Below are positions 1 through 8,765 of a DNA stretch of 64,000 nt, one piece after another. Location: NCBI GenBank assembly GCA_038530285.1, contig JBCBCY010000010.1:1-64000 (forward strand), read 5' to 3'. The translations under genes and the position numbers were made by a program. The notes beneath the pieces were generated by a model. The model ran no database searches. It was given only the letters and a program-made list of their open reading frames with translations, and was not told the DNA's origin. Numbering within the stretch: position 1 is the stretch's first letter; the number at the start of each line of letters is the position of its first letter. This DNA is from JASJAR01 sp038530285. GTDB lineage: Bacteria; Pseudomonadota; Alphaproteobacteria; Rhodobacterales; Rhodobacteraceae.

Positions 1-477
1 GTGCAGATCGCCCACTGGCTGGGGGCCAATGTAACGGCGGTGGCCTCGGCGGGCAATCTTGAACTGATGCGCAGGCTCGGCGCCGATGAGGTGCTTGATT
101 ACCGCGTGGACGATCCCCTGGCCGGTCGGCGCTATGATGTGATCCTCGATACCTTCGGGGCGGTCACTTGGCGCCAGGCGCGGCGGTCGTTGAAACGCAA
201 GGGCCGCTTTGTGCCCCTGAATTTCGCGATCTGGCACGTGGTGCCGGCTCTGATGACCCGCTTGGGCGGTCGGCGTTGGGTCTTGGGCATCAGTGGCGAC
301 GAAAAGAGCGATCTTCTCGCGTTGGAGCCTACATTGACCTCAGGTGACATCGTGCCCGTGATCGATCGGGTTTATCCGTTTGACGAGATCCGCGCGGCCT
401 ATGGGCATGTCGAAACGCGCCGCCGCAAGGGGGCTGTTGTGCTCGATATGGCGCGGGCCATCGCACAGGCGGCCTGA
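1..477 (+). CDS. Zinc-type alcohol dehydrogenase/quinone reductase family protein, C-terminal part
   Basis: The reading frame is open at the window edge, so this is the C-terminal 158 residues of a medium-chain dehydrogenase/reductase. The visible part holds the second half of the NAD(P)-binding Rossmann fold (GANVTAVAS followed by LMRRLGADEVLDYR, then YDVILDTFG) and the closing segment VYPFDEIRAAYGHVETRRRKGAVVL, which is typical of quinone-oxidoreductase-like members. The GTG at base 1 is very likely internal. The substrate cannot be told. It ends 43 bases before the next gene on the same strand. Confidence 0.8.
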   Translation: MQIAHWLGANVTAVASAGNLELMRRLGADEVLDYRVDDPLAGRRYDVILDTFGAVTWRQARRSLKRKGRFVPLNFAIWHVVPALMTRLGGRRWVLGISGDEKSDLLALEPTLTSGDIVPVIDRVYPFDEIRAAYGHVETRRRKGAVVLDMARAIAQAA

Positions 478-520
478 GACACAGCTTGCGGGCCGCCGCC
501 GACCCACGTAGCCATGAGCC

Positions 521-1345
521 ATGCGTATTCTCTTTCTTGGCGATGTAGTGGGCCGGTCTGGCCGGGACGCTTTGGCGGCCCGGCTTCCGGCGTTGCGGAC
601 AGATTGGAAGCTCGATTTCGTGGTGGTCAACGGCGAGAATGCCACCAACGGGGTCGGTCTGTCGCCCGATCACGCGGCTGGGTTCTTTGACGCCGGGGCC
701 GATGTGGTCACCCTGGGCGATCACGCGTTTGATCAAAAGGATATGCTTGGCCATATCGACAAAGAGCCGCGCATCATCCGCCCGATCAACTTTGCCAAGA
801 CCGCACCGGGCGTGGGCGCACGCGTGTTCGACGCGCCCGGGCGGCGCAAGGTTCTGGTTGCGCAGGTTCTGGGCCAGGTGTTCATGAAGCGGCCCTTCGA
901 TGATCCGTTTTCGGCGATTGATACGGTGTTGAAGACCCATCCGCGCGGCGGCGTGGTGGCAGCCAGCCTTGTCGATGTGCATTGCGAAGCCACGTCCGAG
1001 AAAATGGCGATGGGTCATTGGTGCACGGGTCGTGCAAGCCTTGTGGTGGGCACCCACACCCATGTGCCCACATCCGACGCGATGATCCTGGCGGGCGGTA
1101 CCGCCTATCTGACCGATGCCGGCATGTGCGGGGATTACAACTCGGTCATCGGAATGGAAAAGGACGAGCCGATGCGCCGCTTCCTGACCGGTATGGGCAA
1201 GGGCCGGTTCACGCCCGCCGCCGGGGAAGCAACGCTTTCCGGCGTGTTCGTGGAAACGGACGACAAAACCGGTGCCGCGGTCGCGGTCGCCCCCGTACGC
1301 CAGGGTGGTCGGTTGGCACAAGCCGGCCCTGCACTGCACGATTGA
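521..1345 (+). CDS. YmdB-type (TIGR00282) metallophosphoesterase
   Basis: A 274-residue protein starting MRILFLGDVVGRSGRD, the standard N-terminus of the YmdB/TIGR00282 family. Metal-binding motifs are in order: GDVVGR near residue 7, NGENATNG near 39-46, GDHAFDQ (family usually GNHxxD) near 66, and GTHTHVPTSD near 177. Family members are dinuclear-metal phosphodiesterases; the Bacillus member hydrolyses cyclic nucleotides, and roles elsewhere are less clear. The protein is cytoplasmic, with no signal peptide. The length matches the family. ATG at 521 follows a weak ribosome site. Confidence 0.88.
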   Translation: MRILFLGDVVGRSGRDALAARLPALRTDWKLDFVVVNGENATNGVGLSPDHAAGFFDAGADVVTLGDHAFDQKDMLGHIDKEPRIIRPINFAKTAPGVGARVFDAPGRRKVLVAQVLGQVFMKRPFDDPFSAIDTVLKTHPRGGVVAASLVDVHCEATSEKMAMGHWCTGRASLVVGTHTHVPTSDAMILAGGTAYLTDAGMCGDYNSVIGMEKDEPMRRFLTGMGKGRFTPAAGEATLSGVFVETDDKTGAAVAVAPVRQGGRLAQAGPALHD

Positions 1346-1434
1346 CAGCGCGCCCGGACGAGGCGGGCGGCAAATCGATCTTGCCCAGACCCCGCCAGCG
1401 CGAGACAATGGCGTCGAACCACAGGGGCAAGCCA

Positions 1435-3213
1435 ATGATTCCGCTTGATCTTTCTGCCACGACTGAGGCGATCATGACCCTTGGCGTGGTCGTGGCGATG
1501 TTCGTGTTGTTTGTGCGCGAAGCCTATCCGACCGAAGTGGTTGCCATTGGCGGTGTCGCGCTGCTGCTGATCCTGGGGCTTTTGCCGTATGAAGCGGCGC
1601 TGGGCGTATTGTCGAACCCCGCCCCCTGGACCATCGCGGCGATGTTCATCGTAATGGGGTCTTTGGTCCGCACCGGCGCGCTTGTGGCCTTCACCCAACG
1701 GGCCGAACGTCTGTCAGACGGACGCCCGGGGCTGGCGATCGCAGCACTTTTGGGCTTTGTCGTGCTGTCGTCGGCGATTGTGTCCAACACGCCGGTCGTA
1801 GTGGTGATGATCCCTGTTTTCGTACAATTGGCGCGCAAAATGGGGATTTCGGCCTCGAAACTTCTGATCCCGCTGTCTTACGCGGCGATCTTGGGGGGCA
1901 CGCTGACACTGATCGGCACGTCAACGAACCTGCTGGTCGACGGGGTGGCGCGGGCCGAAGGGCTGGACCCTTTCACGATATTCGAGGTGACCCCGCTGGC
2001 GATCGTTCTGGTCGCTTGGGGGATGCTCTATTTGCGCTTTGTTGCCCCCCGCCTGCTTCGGGACCGCGAAAGCATGGCAGCATTGCTGTCGGACCGCGCG
2101 CAGATGAAGTTTCTTACCGAGCTTGCCGTGCCTGATGACAGTGAGCTTGTGGGCCAGCACGCCTTGTCGGTTGCGATGTTCCAACGCGACGGGGTGCGCC
2201 TTATCGATGTGCTGCGCGGTGATGCCTCGCTCAGGCGCGATCTGAAATCGGTGACGCTGGAAGCGGGCGACCGGGTGGTGCTGCGGTCAGCCATGACAGA
2301 ACTTCTGGGCCTTCGCGGCGACAAGAACCTGCGCGTGGTCGACAAGCTATCGTCAGTGGCGACCCGCACGGTTGAGGTGCTGATCACGCCGGGCGCGCGC
2401 ATGGTGGGCCGTTCGCTGGGCGCGTTGCGGTTGCGGCGGCGCTACGGGGTTTATCCCTTGGCGGTGCACCGGCGATCCGAAAACATCGGTCGCCAACTTG
2501 ACGATCTGGTGGTGCGCGTGGGCGACACGCTTTTGTTGGAAGGTGCCCCCGAAGACATCCAGAGGTTGGCCGCTGATATGGGGCTGGTCGATGTCTCTCA
2601 ACCCAGCGAACAGGCGTTTCGACGCGGCAAGGCGCCATTGGCGCTGATCGTACTTTTGGGGCTTGTTGGACTTGCCGCCCTCGGGGTCGCGCCGATCTTC
2701 TTTCTGGCCATCCTTGCCGTGGCGGTGGTCTTTTTCACCCGGTGCATTGACGCAGATGAAGCGTTCCAGATGATCGACGGACGCCTGTTGGCGCTGATTT
2801 TTTCGATGCTGGCGGTGGGTGCGGCCTTGGAAGCGTCTGGGGCTGTTGTGCTTATCGTCGAAACCCTTGCACCCGCGCTGGCCCAGCTGCCGCCGTTCTT
2901 TCTGGTCTGGGCGGTCTACCTGATGACCTCAGTGCTGACCGAGATGGTGTCCAACAACGCGGTCGCGGTTGTGGTGACTCCGATCACGATCGGGCTTGCG
3001 GCGTCTTTGGGCATTGATCCGCGCCCCTTGGTGATTGCCGTGATGGTGGCGGCCTCGGCGAGTTTTGCGACCCCGATTGGGTATCAGACCAACATGCTGG
3101 TCTATGGCCCGGGGGGCTACAAGTTTTCGGATTTTCTGCGCGCCGGCATCCCCTTGAACCTAAGTGTCGGTCTGTTGGCGTCGGCGCTTATTCCGCTGAT
3201 CTGGCCGCTGTAG
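1435..3213 (+). CDS. SLC13-family (DASS-like) permease with two RCK_C/TrkA_C domains
   Basis: A 592-residue inner-membrane protein. Two sets of hydrophobic segments flank a soluble middle region (about residues 210-390) that looks like two TrkA_C/RCK_C ligand-binding domains (for example DSELVGQHALSVAMFQRDGVRLIDVLRG). SLC13-type motifs appear as SNTPVVVVMIPVFVQLAR and GGTLTLIGTSTNLLVDG, and again as TEMVSNNAVAVVVTPI near the C-terminus. The family moves anions such as dicarboxylates or sulfate with sodium; the substrate here is unknown. The frame is open upstream to 982, but ATG 1435 has a good AGGGG ribosome site 8 bases away and begins the family-like N-terminus. Confidence 0.87.
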   Translation: MIPLDLSATTEAIMTLGVVVAMFVLFVREAYPTEVVAIGGVALLLILGLLPYEAALGVLSNPAPWTIAAMFIVMGSLVRTGALVAFTQRAERLSDGRPGLAIAALLGFVVLSSAIVSNTPVVVVMIPVFVQLARKMGISASKLLIPLSYAAILGGTLTLIGTSTNLLVDGVARAEGLDPFTIFEVTPLAIVLVAWGMLYLRFVAPRLLRDRESMAALLSDRAQMKFLTELAVPDDSELVGQHALSVAMFQRDGVRLIDVLRGDASLRRDLKSVTLEAGDRVVLRSAMTELLGLRGDKNLRVVDKLSSVATRTVEVLITPGARMVGRSLGALRLRRRYGVYPLAVHRRSENIGRQLDDLVVRVGDTLLLEGAPEDIQRLAADMGLVDVSQPSEQAFRRGKAPLALIVLLGLVGLAALGVAPIFFLAILAVAVVFFTRCIDADEAFQMIDGRLLALIFSMLAVGAALEASGAVVLIVETLAPALAQLPPFFLVWAVYLMTSVLTEMVSNNAVAVVVTPITIGLAASLGIDPRPLVIAVMVAASASFATPIGYQTNMLVYGPGGYKFSDFLRAGIPLNLSVGLLASALIPLIWPL

Positions 3214-3504
3214 ATGCGACGGGTCTGGCTGTTTTTTGCAATGGCGGCCTGTACCGCGGTGCCGCCGGTGTCTGCACCTGAAGTGGAGCGTGTCATCTTA
3301 TACCGCGACACGGTCAATGTGCTGATGTCGGACGGCTCGCTTTGTGCGGTGGATCGGCCCGGTCGGGCGCGGCAATGGTCGGGGGTGACCGGCGGCTGCC
3401 CCCATGCGCTTGAGGTTCAGGTGTTCGCCCTGCCGGAAGATCCGCGCAGGGAGCTCCACCGCGGCGGAGATCTTGTGACCATCGCCGGGCAGGGTTGGGG
3501 GTAA
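3214..3504 (+). CDS. Small hypothetical exported protein, possible lipoprotein
   Basis: A 96-residue protein whose ATG directly follows the TAG of the permease gene, so it is probably translated by coupling. The N-terminus MRRVWLFFAMAACTAVPPVS is a short signal sequence; the Ala-Ala-Cys could be a weak lipobox. The rest (VERVILYRDTVNVLMSDGSLCAVDRPG) is compact and contains two further cysteines that could form a disulfide. I do not recognise a named family. Confidence 0.65.
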   Translation: MRRVWLFFAMAACTAVPPVSAPEVERVILYRDTVNVLMSDGSLCAVDRPGRARQWSGVTGGCPHALEVQVFALPEDPRRELHRGGDLVTIAGQGWG

Positions 3505-3539
3505 CGGAGGGTGCGTCTGGTATGCGGCACGAAGCGGAC

Positions 3540-4136
3540 CTACGACAACATCATCCAGATCGCCACTGCCGCTAAGATCATTCCGAAAGCCACGTTGAGT
3601 TTTCGGGCGCTGTCCACTGATCTGAAAGAGCCAGCGATGGTATCGCCGACCAATGCCCAGATCGAAAAAGCGAGGAGATTGTTAAATGTAAACACGGTAG
3701 TGATCAGTATGACCGAAGCGAACATGCTTGAGTTCGGTTGGCCCAGGAACTGTGTAAACATGAGGGCAATGATCACATAGGCCTTGGGGTTGAGCAGGAG
3801 CAAGATCACACCATCCAAGAAGGTTGCGGGCTTCGCGTCTTGTGCGCCCTTCAACGCCCCAGCTTTGAATATTTTCCATGCAAGCCAAAGGACGTACAGC
3901 GACCCAGCCGCCTTCAAGAAGGCAAAAACTTGAGGAAACCTCTCGATCGCAGCGAGAAACCCCAAGCCGATTGCAGCAGTGACGATCCAAGTCGCGACGT
4001 GATACCCAACGTTGGCCGGTACTGTCGCACGAAAACCGAACCTCGCCCCATTGGACGCAAAAAACATGTTTCCAGGACCCGGACTGAAGGCAAGAGGAAA
4101 CAAAAACAATAGCACTGCGAGCGTTGTTTGAAGCAT
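3540..4136 (-). CDS. LysE/RhtB-family amino-acid exporter
   Basis: A 198-residue protein with about six membrane segments. The LysE/RhtB signature FSPGPGNMFFASNGARFG is near residues 17-34 and LLLLNPKAYVIIALMFTQFLG lies in the second half. Members export amino acids or related compounds across the inner membrane. The gene points against its left neighbours and is visibly more AT-rich than the genes around it, which suggests acquisition. A perfect 10-bp inverted repeat lies just upstream of its start (4143-4170). No regulator is adjacent. Confidence 0.86.
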   Translation of the reverse strand: MLQTTLAVLLFLFPLAFSPGPGNMFFASNGARFGFRATVPANVGYHVATWIVTAAIGLGFLAAIERFPQVFAFLKAAGSLYVLWLAWKIFKAGALKGAQDAKPATFLDGVILLLLNPKAYVIIALMFTQFLGQPNSSMFASVILITTVFTFNNLLAFSIWALVGDTIAGSFRSVDSARKLNVAFGMILAAVAIWMMLS

Positions 4137-4142
4137 TTTGAT

Positions 4143-4170
4143 GATCCAATGAAAGATAGATCATTGGATC
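4143..4170. promoter_or_regulatory. Perfect 10-bp inverted repeat upstream of LysE-family gene
   Basis: GATCCAATGA at 4143-4152 and its exact complement TCATTGGATC at 4161-4170 are separated by 8 bases. The site starts 6 bases beyond the start codon of the LysE-family gene at 4136 (minus strand), so it lies in the leader. It has no T-tract and is more likely an operator, or a leader hairpin, than a terminator. No regulator gene is adjacent to suggest the ligand. Confidence 0.55.
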
Positions 4171-4276
4171 ACTCCATGAGGCACCTAAGCCACCCGTATC
4201 TTGCGCAAAACACTGGAACTGACTTAGGAAACTCTGGGCTCAATCCCGCCCTTCGCTGCAAAACGTCCCCAATGCC

Positions 4277-6055
4277 TCACAGCGGCCAGAACACCAATAT
4301 GGCGGGGATCGACACAGCGACGATCAATATCTCCAACGGCAGGCCCATCCGCCAGTAGTCCGAAAAGCCATAGCCGCCCGGCCCAAGGATAAGCGTGTTG
4401 TTCTTGTGCCCGATCGGGGTGAGGAACGCGCAAGACGCCGCCACGGCCACGGCCATCAAAAACGGGTCGGCATCCACGCCCAACGTCTGCGCCATGCCGA
4501 TGGCCACCGGGGCCGCGACGATGGTGGTCGCGGTGTTGTTTAATACATCCGACAGCGTCATCGTGACCACCATCAAAACCGTCAGAACCGCCCAGGCAGG
4601 CAATCCATCCGTCAGGGTAAGAAGGGCGCTGGCAATCATCTCGGTCCCGCCGGAGGTTTCCAGCGCCGCACCCAGGGGGATCATCGATCCCAAAAGTACC
4701 ACGACAGGCCATTCGATGTGGCGGTAAATCTCTTCGACCGACAAGACGCCCGTCAGGATGTAGCCGATCACCACCAGGCCCAGGGCCACCGGAAGATACA
4801 CCAGCCCGAAGGCCGCTGCCGCCACCGCTCCGCCAAAGAGCGCAATCGCTAGCCAGGTCTTGCTGTCTTCGGTCACCGCAAGGCCCCGGTCGGCCAGGGG
4901 CAGGCACCCAAGCCAGTCCGTCACCTCGCTCGCCTGGTCCTTGGGAGTCAGCATCAACAGGATATCGCCAGGGCGGATCACGGTCTTGCGCACACGCGAT
5001 GTGATCCGGCGGCCCTGGCGCGAGATCCCCATCAGCACTGTGCGCCTGCGCCACGACAGCCCCACCGATTGCGCGGTCTTGCCGGCAATCCGCGCGCCAA
5101 TGGGCACCACCGCTTCAACAACCGCAACCCCGTCGCCTTCCGCCCTTAGCCGTTCCTCGCGGTCGGTTTCGGCCACCGCCAGCTTGGTGGCGGTGCGAAA
5201 CTCGTCGAGGGCTGCGGGCTGGGCTTCCAGCCTGATGATATCGCCTGCGCGCAGCCGCGACGTGCGCCCTGTGCCGTAAATTCGGCGCCCGCCCCGCATC
5301 AGCCCCAGGATCGCGACATCGGCACTTTCGGCCTTTTCGGACAACTCGCCCAGAAGCTGGCCTTCCAGGTCAGACCCCTCGGGCACGGCCAATTCGGCCA
5401 TGTAGCCGGTGATTTCCGACAGCGCTTCGGACCCCGCATCAAGCTTTGCGGTGGGGATCAGCCGCCAGCCGATGAGGGCCACAAAGGCCATCCCGGCGAT
5501 GGCGGCCACACCGCCCACGGGGGCGAAATCGAACATCGCGAAGGGTTCGCCAAAGGTATCCTCGCGGATGCCAGCAATGATGATGTTGGGCGGCGTCCCG
5601 ATCAGCGTCACCATCCCGCCAAGAATGGTGGCAAAAGACAATGGCATCAGCGACAGCCCCGGTGGCCGCCCGGCCTTTCTGGCGGTCTGAATGTCGACCG
5701 GCATCAATAGCGCAAGAGCCGCGACGTTGTTCATGAACGCCGACAAGACACCGCCCACCGCCCCCATCACCGCGATATGCGCGCCCAGCCCGCGCGAGGC
5801 ATCCACAAGCGTCCGGGTGATCAGAAACACAGCGCCCGATCGCACCAGCCCGGCCGAAACCACCAGCACCAGCGCCACGATGATCGTGGCGGGATGACCA
5901 AAGCCCGCAAAGGCATCTGCCCCGGGCACCACGCCCAAGACAACCGCGATCATCAACGCCCCAAAGGCGATCAAATCATAGCGAAACCGCCCCCAAAGGA
6001 GCATTCCAAAGACGGCTCCGAAAAGCGCGAAGAGAAGGATCTGGTCAGTGCTCAT
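4277..6055 (-). CDS. SLC13-family permease with two RCK_C/TrkA_C domains (second copy)
   Basis: A 592-residue membrane protein of the same architecture and exact length as the permease at 1435-3213, on the opposite strand. N-terminal transmembrane segments include LSAFMNNVAALALLMPVDIQTAR and GGMVTLIGTPPNIIIAG. A central pair of RCK_C-like domains follows (about 215-390), then a second membrane half with SDVLNNTATTIVAAPVAIGMAQ and TPIGHKNNTLILGPGGYGFSDYWRMGLPLE. It is probably a sodium-coupled anion transporter with cytosolic regulatory domains; the substrate is unknown. ATG at 6055 begins a membrane segment directly, as in the family. Confidence 0.87.
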   Translation of the reverse strand: MSTDQILLFALFGAVFGMLLWGRFRYDLIAFGALMIAVVLGVVPGADAFAGFGHPATIIVALVLVVSAGLVRSGAVFLITRTLVDASRGLGAHIAVMGAVGGVLSAFMNNVAALALLMPVDIQTARKAGRPPGLSLMPLSFATILGGMVTLIGTPPNIIIAGIREDTFGEPFAMFDFAPVGGVAAIAGMAFVALIGWRLIPTAKLDAGSEALSEITGYMAELAVPEGSDLEGQLLGELSEKAESADVAILGLMRGGRRIYGTGRTSRLRAGDIIRLEAQPAALDEFRTATKLAVAETDREERLRAEGDGVAVVEAVVPIGARIAGKTAQSVGLSWRRRTVLMGISRQGRRITSRVRKTVIRPGDILLMLTPKDQASEVTDWLGCLPLADRGLAVTEDSKTWLAIALFGGAVAAAAFGLVYLPVALGLVVIGYILTGVLSVEEIYRHIEWPVVVLLGSMIPLGAALETSGGTEMIASALLTLTDGLPAWAVLTVLMVVTMTLSDVLNNTATTIVAAPVAIGMAQTLGVDADPFLMAVAVAASCAFLTPIGHKNNTLILGPGGYGFSDYWRMGLPLEILIVAVSIPAILVFWPL

Positions 6056-6111
6056 GGCGCGACCCTATCCGCCCAATCGCCCGGTTGCACCCCTCAACGG
6101 TGCGGCGGCTC

Positions 6112-6504
6112 TCAGCTGAGTGTTTCCAACAGCGCCTCGATCTCGGCAGGGCCTGCAGGGGTCACAAGAACCGGGTGGCGGCTGTCGGTGATCGGTGCGT
6201 CGGACGCATAAGCGGTCCGGCCCAGTTGGGCGGGCGTCATCGCGGGCAAGACCTGGTCAACGAGTGCATGTTCGATAAGGATCAACGCCAACAGCGGCGC
6301 TTGGGGATCGCTCAGGATATCGCGCGCGGTTTCAATGCTTTCGGCCGACAACACCACCGAGAAAAGCCCGGTCTGGCGGATCGCACGCCGCAAAAGCAGA
6401 TGTTGTTCGATATCGGAATGGACGACAAGGGCAGCTTGCAAGGCAAGCGGGCGGGCACCGTTTCCGGCACCCGAAGAAGGGGTCTGGGACATTTGAATAC
6501 TCAT
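6112..6504 (-). CDS. Degenerate response-regulator receiver-like protein
   Basis: A 130-residue single-domain protein with the alternating pattern of a CheY-like receiver. ALVVHSDIEQHLLLRRAIRQTGLF fits the first strand and helix, and LALILIEHALVDQVLPAM fits the strand that normally ends in the phospho-acceptor Asp. Here that position seems to be Glu (ILIEH), and the conserved Lys near the end is not seen (LVTPAGPAEIEALL). It lacks an output domain. It lies 56 bases downstream of the start of the divergently ordered permease gene on the same strand. Assignment as a receiver rests on pattern only. Confidence 0.5.
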   Translation of the reverse strand: MSIQMSQTPSSGAGNGARPLALQAALVVHSDIEQHLLLRRAIRQTGLFSVVLSAESIETARDILSDPQAPLLALILIEHALVDQVLPAMTPAQLGRTAYASDAPITDSRHPVLVTPAGPAEIEALLETLS

Positions 6505-6609
6505 TACTGATACGGAGGAACACGCACCGTTCTGGTGCCAGCCGGCTCTCTAAAGAAAGAGACTCAAATTTTCATCACATTTCGGTTGCTGAGGTTAACG
6601 CTCAGGCGG

Positions 6610-7200
6610 TCACACCAGGATCGGTAGGGTTGAAAGCACCAACACGCCCGCCATGGTCCAGTTGAACACGCGCAGCCGCCCCGGCACGGCAAGCCATCCG
6701 CGAATGGCCGTGCCCGCGCCGGCCCAAAGTGAGACAGACGGCAGGGAAACGGCAATGAAGACAGCCGCGCAAAGAGCCACTGCGATCACGCCACTGCCCG
6801 GCAAATAAGCGGTTACGGCCGTCAGGGCCACGGCCCAGGCTTTCGGATTGACCCATTGGAAGGCTGCGGCCTCAAAAAAGGTCAGGGGTTTGCCGCTTGC
6901 CTCGGCCTCGCCCGGCGGTGCGGCATTTGCAATCCGCCACGCAAGATAAAGAAGGTAGGCAAGGCAAACCATTTTCAGCACTGTCTCGATCACGGGATAG
7001 GCCCGGAACACCTGCGCCAACCCCAGCCCAAGGATGACCACCATGGCCGAATGGCCGACCGTGATGCCCAGCATATGAGGCAGCGTCCGGCGCAGTCCGA
7101 AATTGGCGCCCGAGGCCAAAAGCATCATGTTGTTGGGCCCCGGCGTGAAGATCGCGACGAGCACAAAAAGAAACAGGGGCGGAAGAAGGTCCAAGCTCAT
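6610..7200 (-). CDS. LysE-family amino-acid exporter
   Basis: A 196-residue inner-membrane protein with the canonical motif FTPGPNNMMLLASGANFGLRR near the N-terminus, QWVNPKAWAVALTAVTAY in the middle, and six hydrophobic segments. It is divergent from an Lrp/AsnC-type regulator gene at 7273, the usual partner that senses the exported amino acid. ATG at 7200 is preferred over the in-frame TTG at 7206. Confidence 0.88.
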   Translation of the reverse strand: MSLDLLPPLFLFVLVAIFTPGPNNMMLLASGANFGLRRTLPHMLGITVGHSAMVVILGLGLAQVFRAYPVIETVLKMVCLAYLLYLAWRIANAAPPGEAEASGKPLTFFEAAAFQWVNPKAWAVALTAVTAYLPGSGVIAVALCAAVFIAVSLPSVSLWAGAGTAIRGWLAVPGRLRVFNWTMAGVLVLSTLPILV

Positions 7201-7233
7201 ACGCAAGGTTTAATGGAAGTTTGACCGAATGGG

Positions 7234-7250
7234 ATTGCAAATTTAGCAAT
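7234..7250. promoter_or_regulatory. Candidate Lrp/AsnC operator between exporter and regulator
   Basis: ATTGC and GCAAT are separated by seven A/T-rich bases (AAATTTA) in the short region between the divergent LysE-family gene and the Lrp-family gene. AT-centred dyads of this kind are typical of Lrp/AsnC sites. Its closeness to the ATG at 7252 is one reason to prefer the later regulator start at 7273. Confidence 0.45.
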
Positions 7251-7272
7251 TATGTCGCTTTCATTGCAACTA

Positions 7273-7725
7273 ATGACCAAGATCGATCAGATAAACGACC
7301 GGATATTGCAGGTTTTAGCGGCGGATGGCCGGATCGCCAACACCGAGCTTGCTGACCGCGTGGGCCTGTCGCCATCGGCCTGCCTGCGCCGGGTGCAAGA
7401 CCTGGAACGTGCCGGCATCATCAAAGGTTACCGTGCCGTGATTGACCGCGCGGCCACGGGCGGCGGGTTTTTGTCCTATGTCACGGTCGGGCTGTCGGAA
7501 CACACCAAAGGCGCGCAAGAAGCGTTTGAACGTGCCGTGGCCCGGTTTGCGCAAGTGCGCGAGTGTCACAACATCACCGGCAATGTGGAATACCTGTTGC
7601 GTGTCGAATGTGCGGACCTGGCGGCGTACAAGGAATTTCATACCGAACAGCTCGGCGCACTGCCTCAGGTCCGCCAGATCGTAAGCCATATCGTCATGGG
7701 CAGCCCAAAGGATGAGCGCGCCTGA
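7273..7725 (+). CDS. Lrp/AsnC-family transcriptional regulator
   Basis: About 150 residues: an N-terminal winged helix-turn-helix (IDQINDRILQVLAADGRIANTELADRVGLSPSACLRRVQDLERAGIIKGYRAVID), then a RAM ligand-binding domain with FAQVRECHNITGNVEYLLRVE, the family's effector loop. It probably responds to an amino acid and controls the divergent LysE exporter at 6610-7200. An in-frame ATG at 7252 adds seven residues. MTKIDQ at 7273 matches the usual family N-terminus and leaves the dyad at 7234-7250 outside the gene. Confidence 0.88.
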   Translation: MTKIDQINDRILQVLAADGRIANTELADRVGLSPSACLRRVQDLERAGIIKGYRAVIDRAATGGGFLSYVTVGLSEHTKGAQEAFERAVARFAQVRECHNITGNVEYLLRVECADLAAYKEFHTEQLGALPQVRQIVSHIVMGSPKDERA

Positions 7726-7788
7726 CTTGCCCCCGGGGCCAAGGCTTCGGTATAAGCCCGCGACACCTCATGCGCGACGGAGAGACCC

Positions 7789-8535
7789 ATGGCAGGCCAT
7801 TCAAAATGGGCGAACATCCAACACCGGAAGGGGCGCCAAGACGCGGCCCGGTCAAAACTGTTCTCAAAACTTTCAAAAGAGATCACCGTGGCCGCCAAGA
7901 TGGGCGATCCGGACCCTGAAAAAAACCCGCGTCTGCGTCTGGCCGTGAAAGAAGCCAAGTCGCAATCGGTCCCGAAAGATGTGATCGACCGCGCGATTTC
8001 AAAGTCGCAGGCCGGCGACGGCGATGACTTCGAAGAAATCCGCTACGAAGGCTATGGCCCGGGCGGCGTCGCGGTCATTGTCGAGGCGATGACCGACAAC
8101 CGCAACCGCACCGCGTCCACCGTGCGGTCGACCTTCGGCAAGCATGGCGGCAACCTGGGCGAGACCGGATCGGTGTCTTTCATGTTCGATCGCAAGGGCG
8201 AAATTCTTTATGCCGCAGACGCAGGCGATGAGGATACCGTCATGGAGGCCGCGATAGAGGCGGGCGCCGAGGATGTTGAAAGTTCGGAAGATGGCCATGC
8301 GATCTACACGGCCGACACTGACCTCAACGAGGTATCGACCGCGCTTGAAGCCGCGCTGGGCGAGGCGCAATCGACAAAGTTGATCTGGAAGCCCACCACC
8401 ACCACCGAACTGGATCTTGAAGGCGCACAAAAGCTGATGAAGCTGATGGAAGTCCTTGAAGACGATGACGATGTCCAACGCGTGACGGCGAATTTTGAAG
8501 TCTCAGACGACGTGATGGAGGCGTTGTCTGCCTAG
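7789..8535 (+). CDS. yebC: YebC/PmpR-family protein
   Basis: A 248-residue protein with the family N-terminus MAGHSKWANIQHRKGRQDAARSK, followed by YEGYGPGGVAVIVEAMTDNRNRT, the strongest family motif, and GSVSFMFDRKG. The family was long annotated as transcriptional regulators; recent work links members to relief of ribosome stalling, so either role is possible. It is cytoplasmic. The length is normal. It stands alone between the Lrp gene and a hairpin at 8597. Confidence 0.95.
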   Translation: MAGHSKWANIQHRKGRQDAARSKLFSKLSKEITVAAKMGDPDPEKNPRLRLAVKEAKSQSVPKDVIDRAISKSQAGDGDDFEEIRYEGYGPGGVAVIVEAMTDNRNRTASTVRSTFGKHGGNLGETGSVSFMFDRKGEILYAADAGDEDTVMEAAIEAGAEDVESSEDGHAIYTADTDLNEVSTALEAALGEAQSTKLIWKPTTTTELDLEGAQKLMKLMEVLEDDDDVQRVTANFEVSDDVMEALSA

Positions 8536-8596
8536 GGCCGCACGCATTGAGGCTTGATTGACCGTTCGGCCATCGCGGGCGGGATCGGCGGACATC

Positions 8597-8631
8597 TTGG
8601 TTAATTACCGCCCTCGGCGGGCATTAACCAA
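8597..8631. other. Large imperfect hairpin downstream of yebC
   Basis: TTGGTTAAT (8597-8605) pairs with ATTAACCAA (8623-8631), and inside it CCGCC (8608-8612) pairs with GGCGG (8616-8620) around a CTC loop, with a two-base internal bulge on each side. It lies 61 bases after the yebC stop and about 135 bases before the next gene. There is no good T-tract, so it may be a processing or stabilising structure, a weak terminator, or a protein-binding dyad. Confidence 0.45.
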
Positions 8632-8765
8632 AATTTATCAACAATGCCGCAGTGTTTTTCGTGAATGTGCACCGCGCCGCGAAATTGCCCGAATCCCTTG
8701 TGTTTAAGAACGCAACCCGGGGCATATCCATCCGGCCTGTGACTTGACTTGAAGAGTGAGCGAAC

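Noticed and set aside
982..1434. N-terminal extension of the SLC13 permease frame
   Set aside because: It overlaps the YmdB-type gene in another frame and has no family likeness; the strong ribosome site is before 1435.
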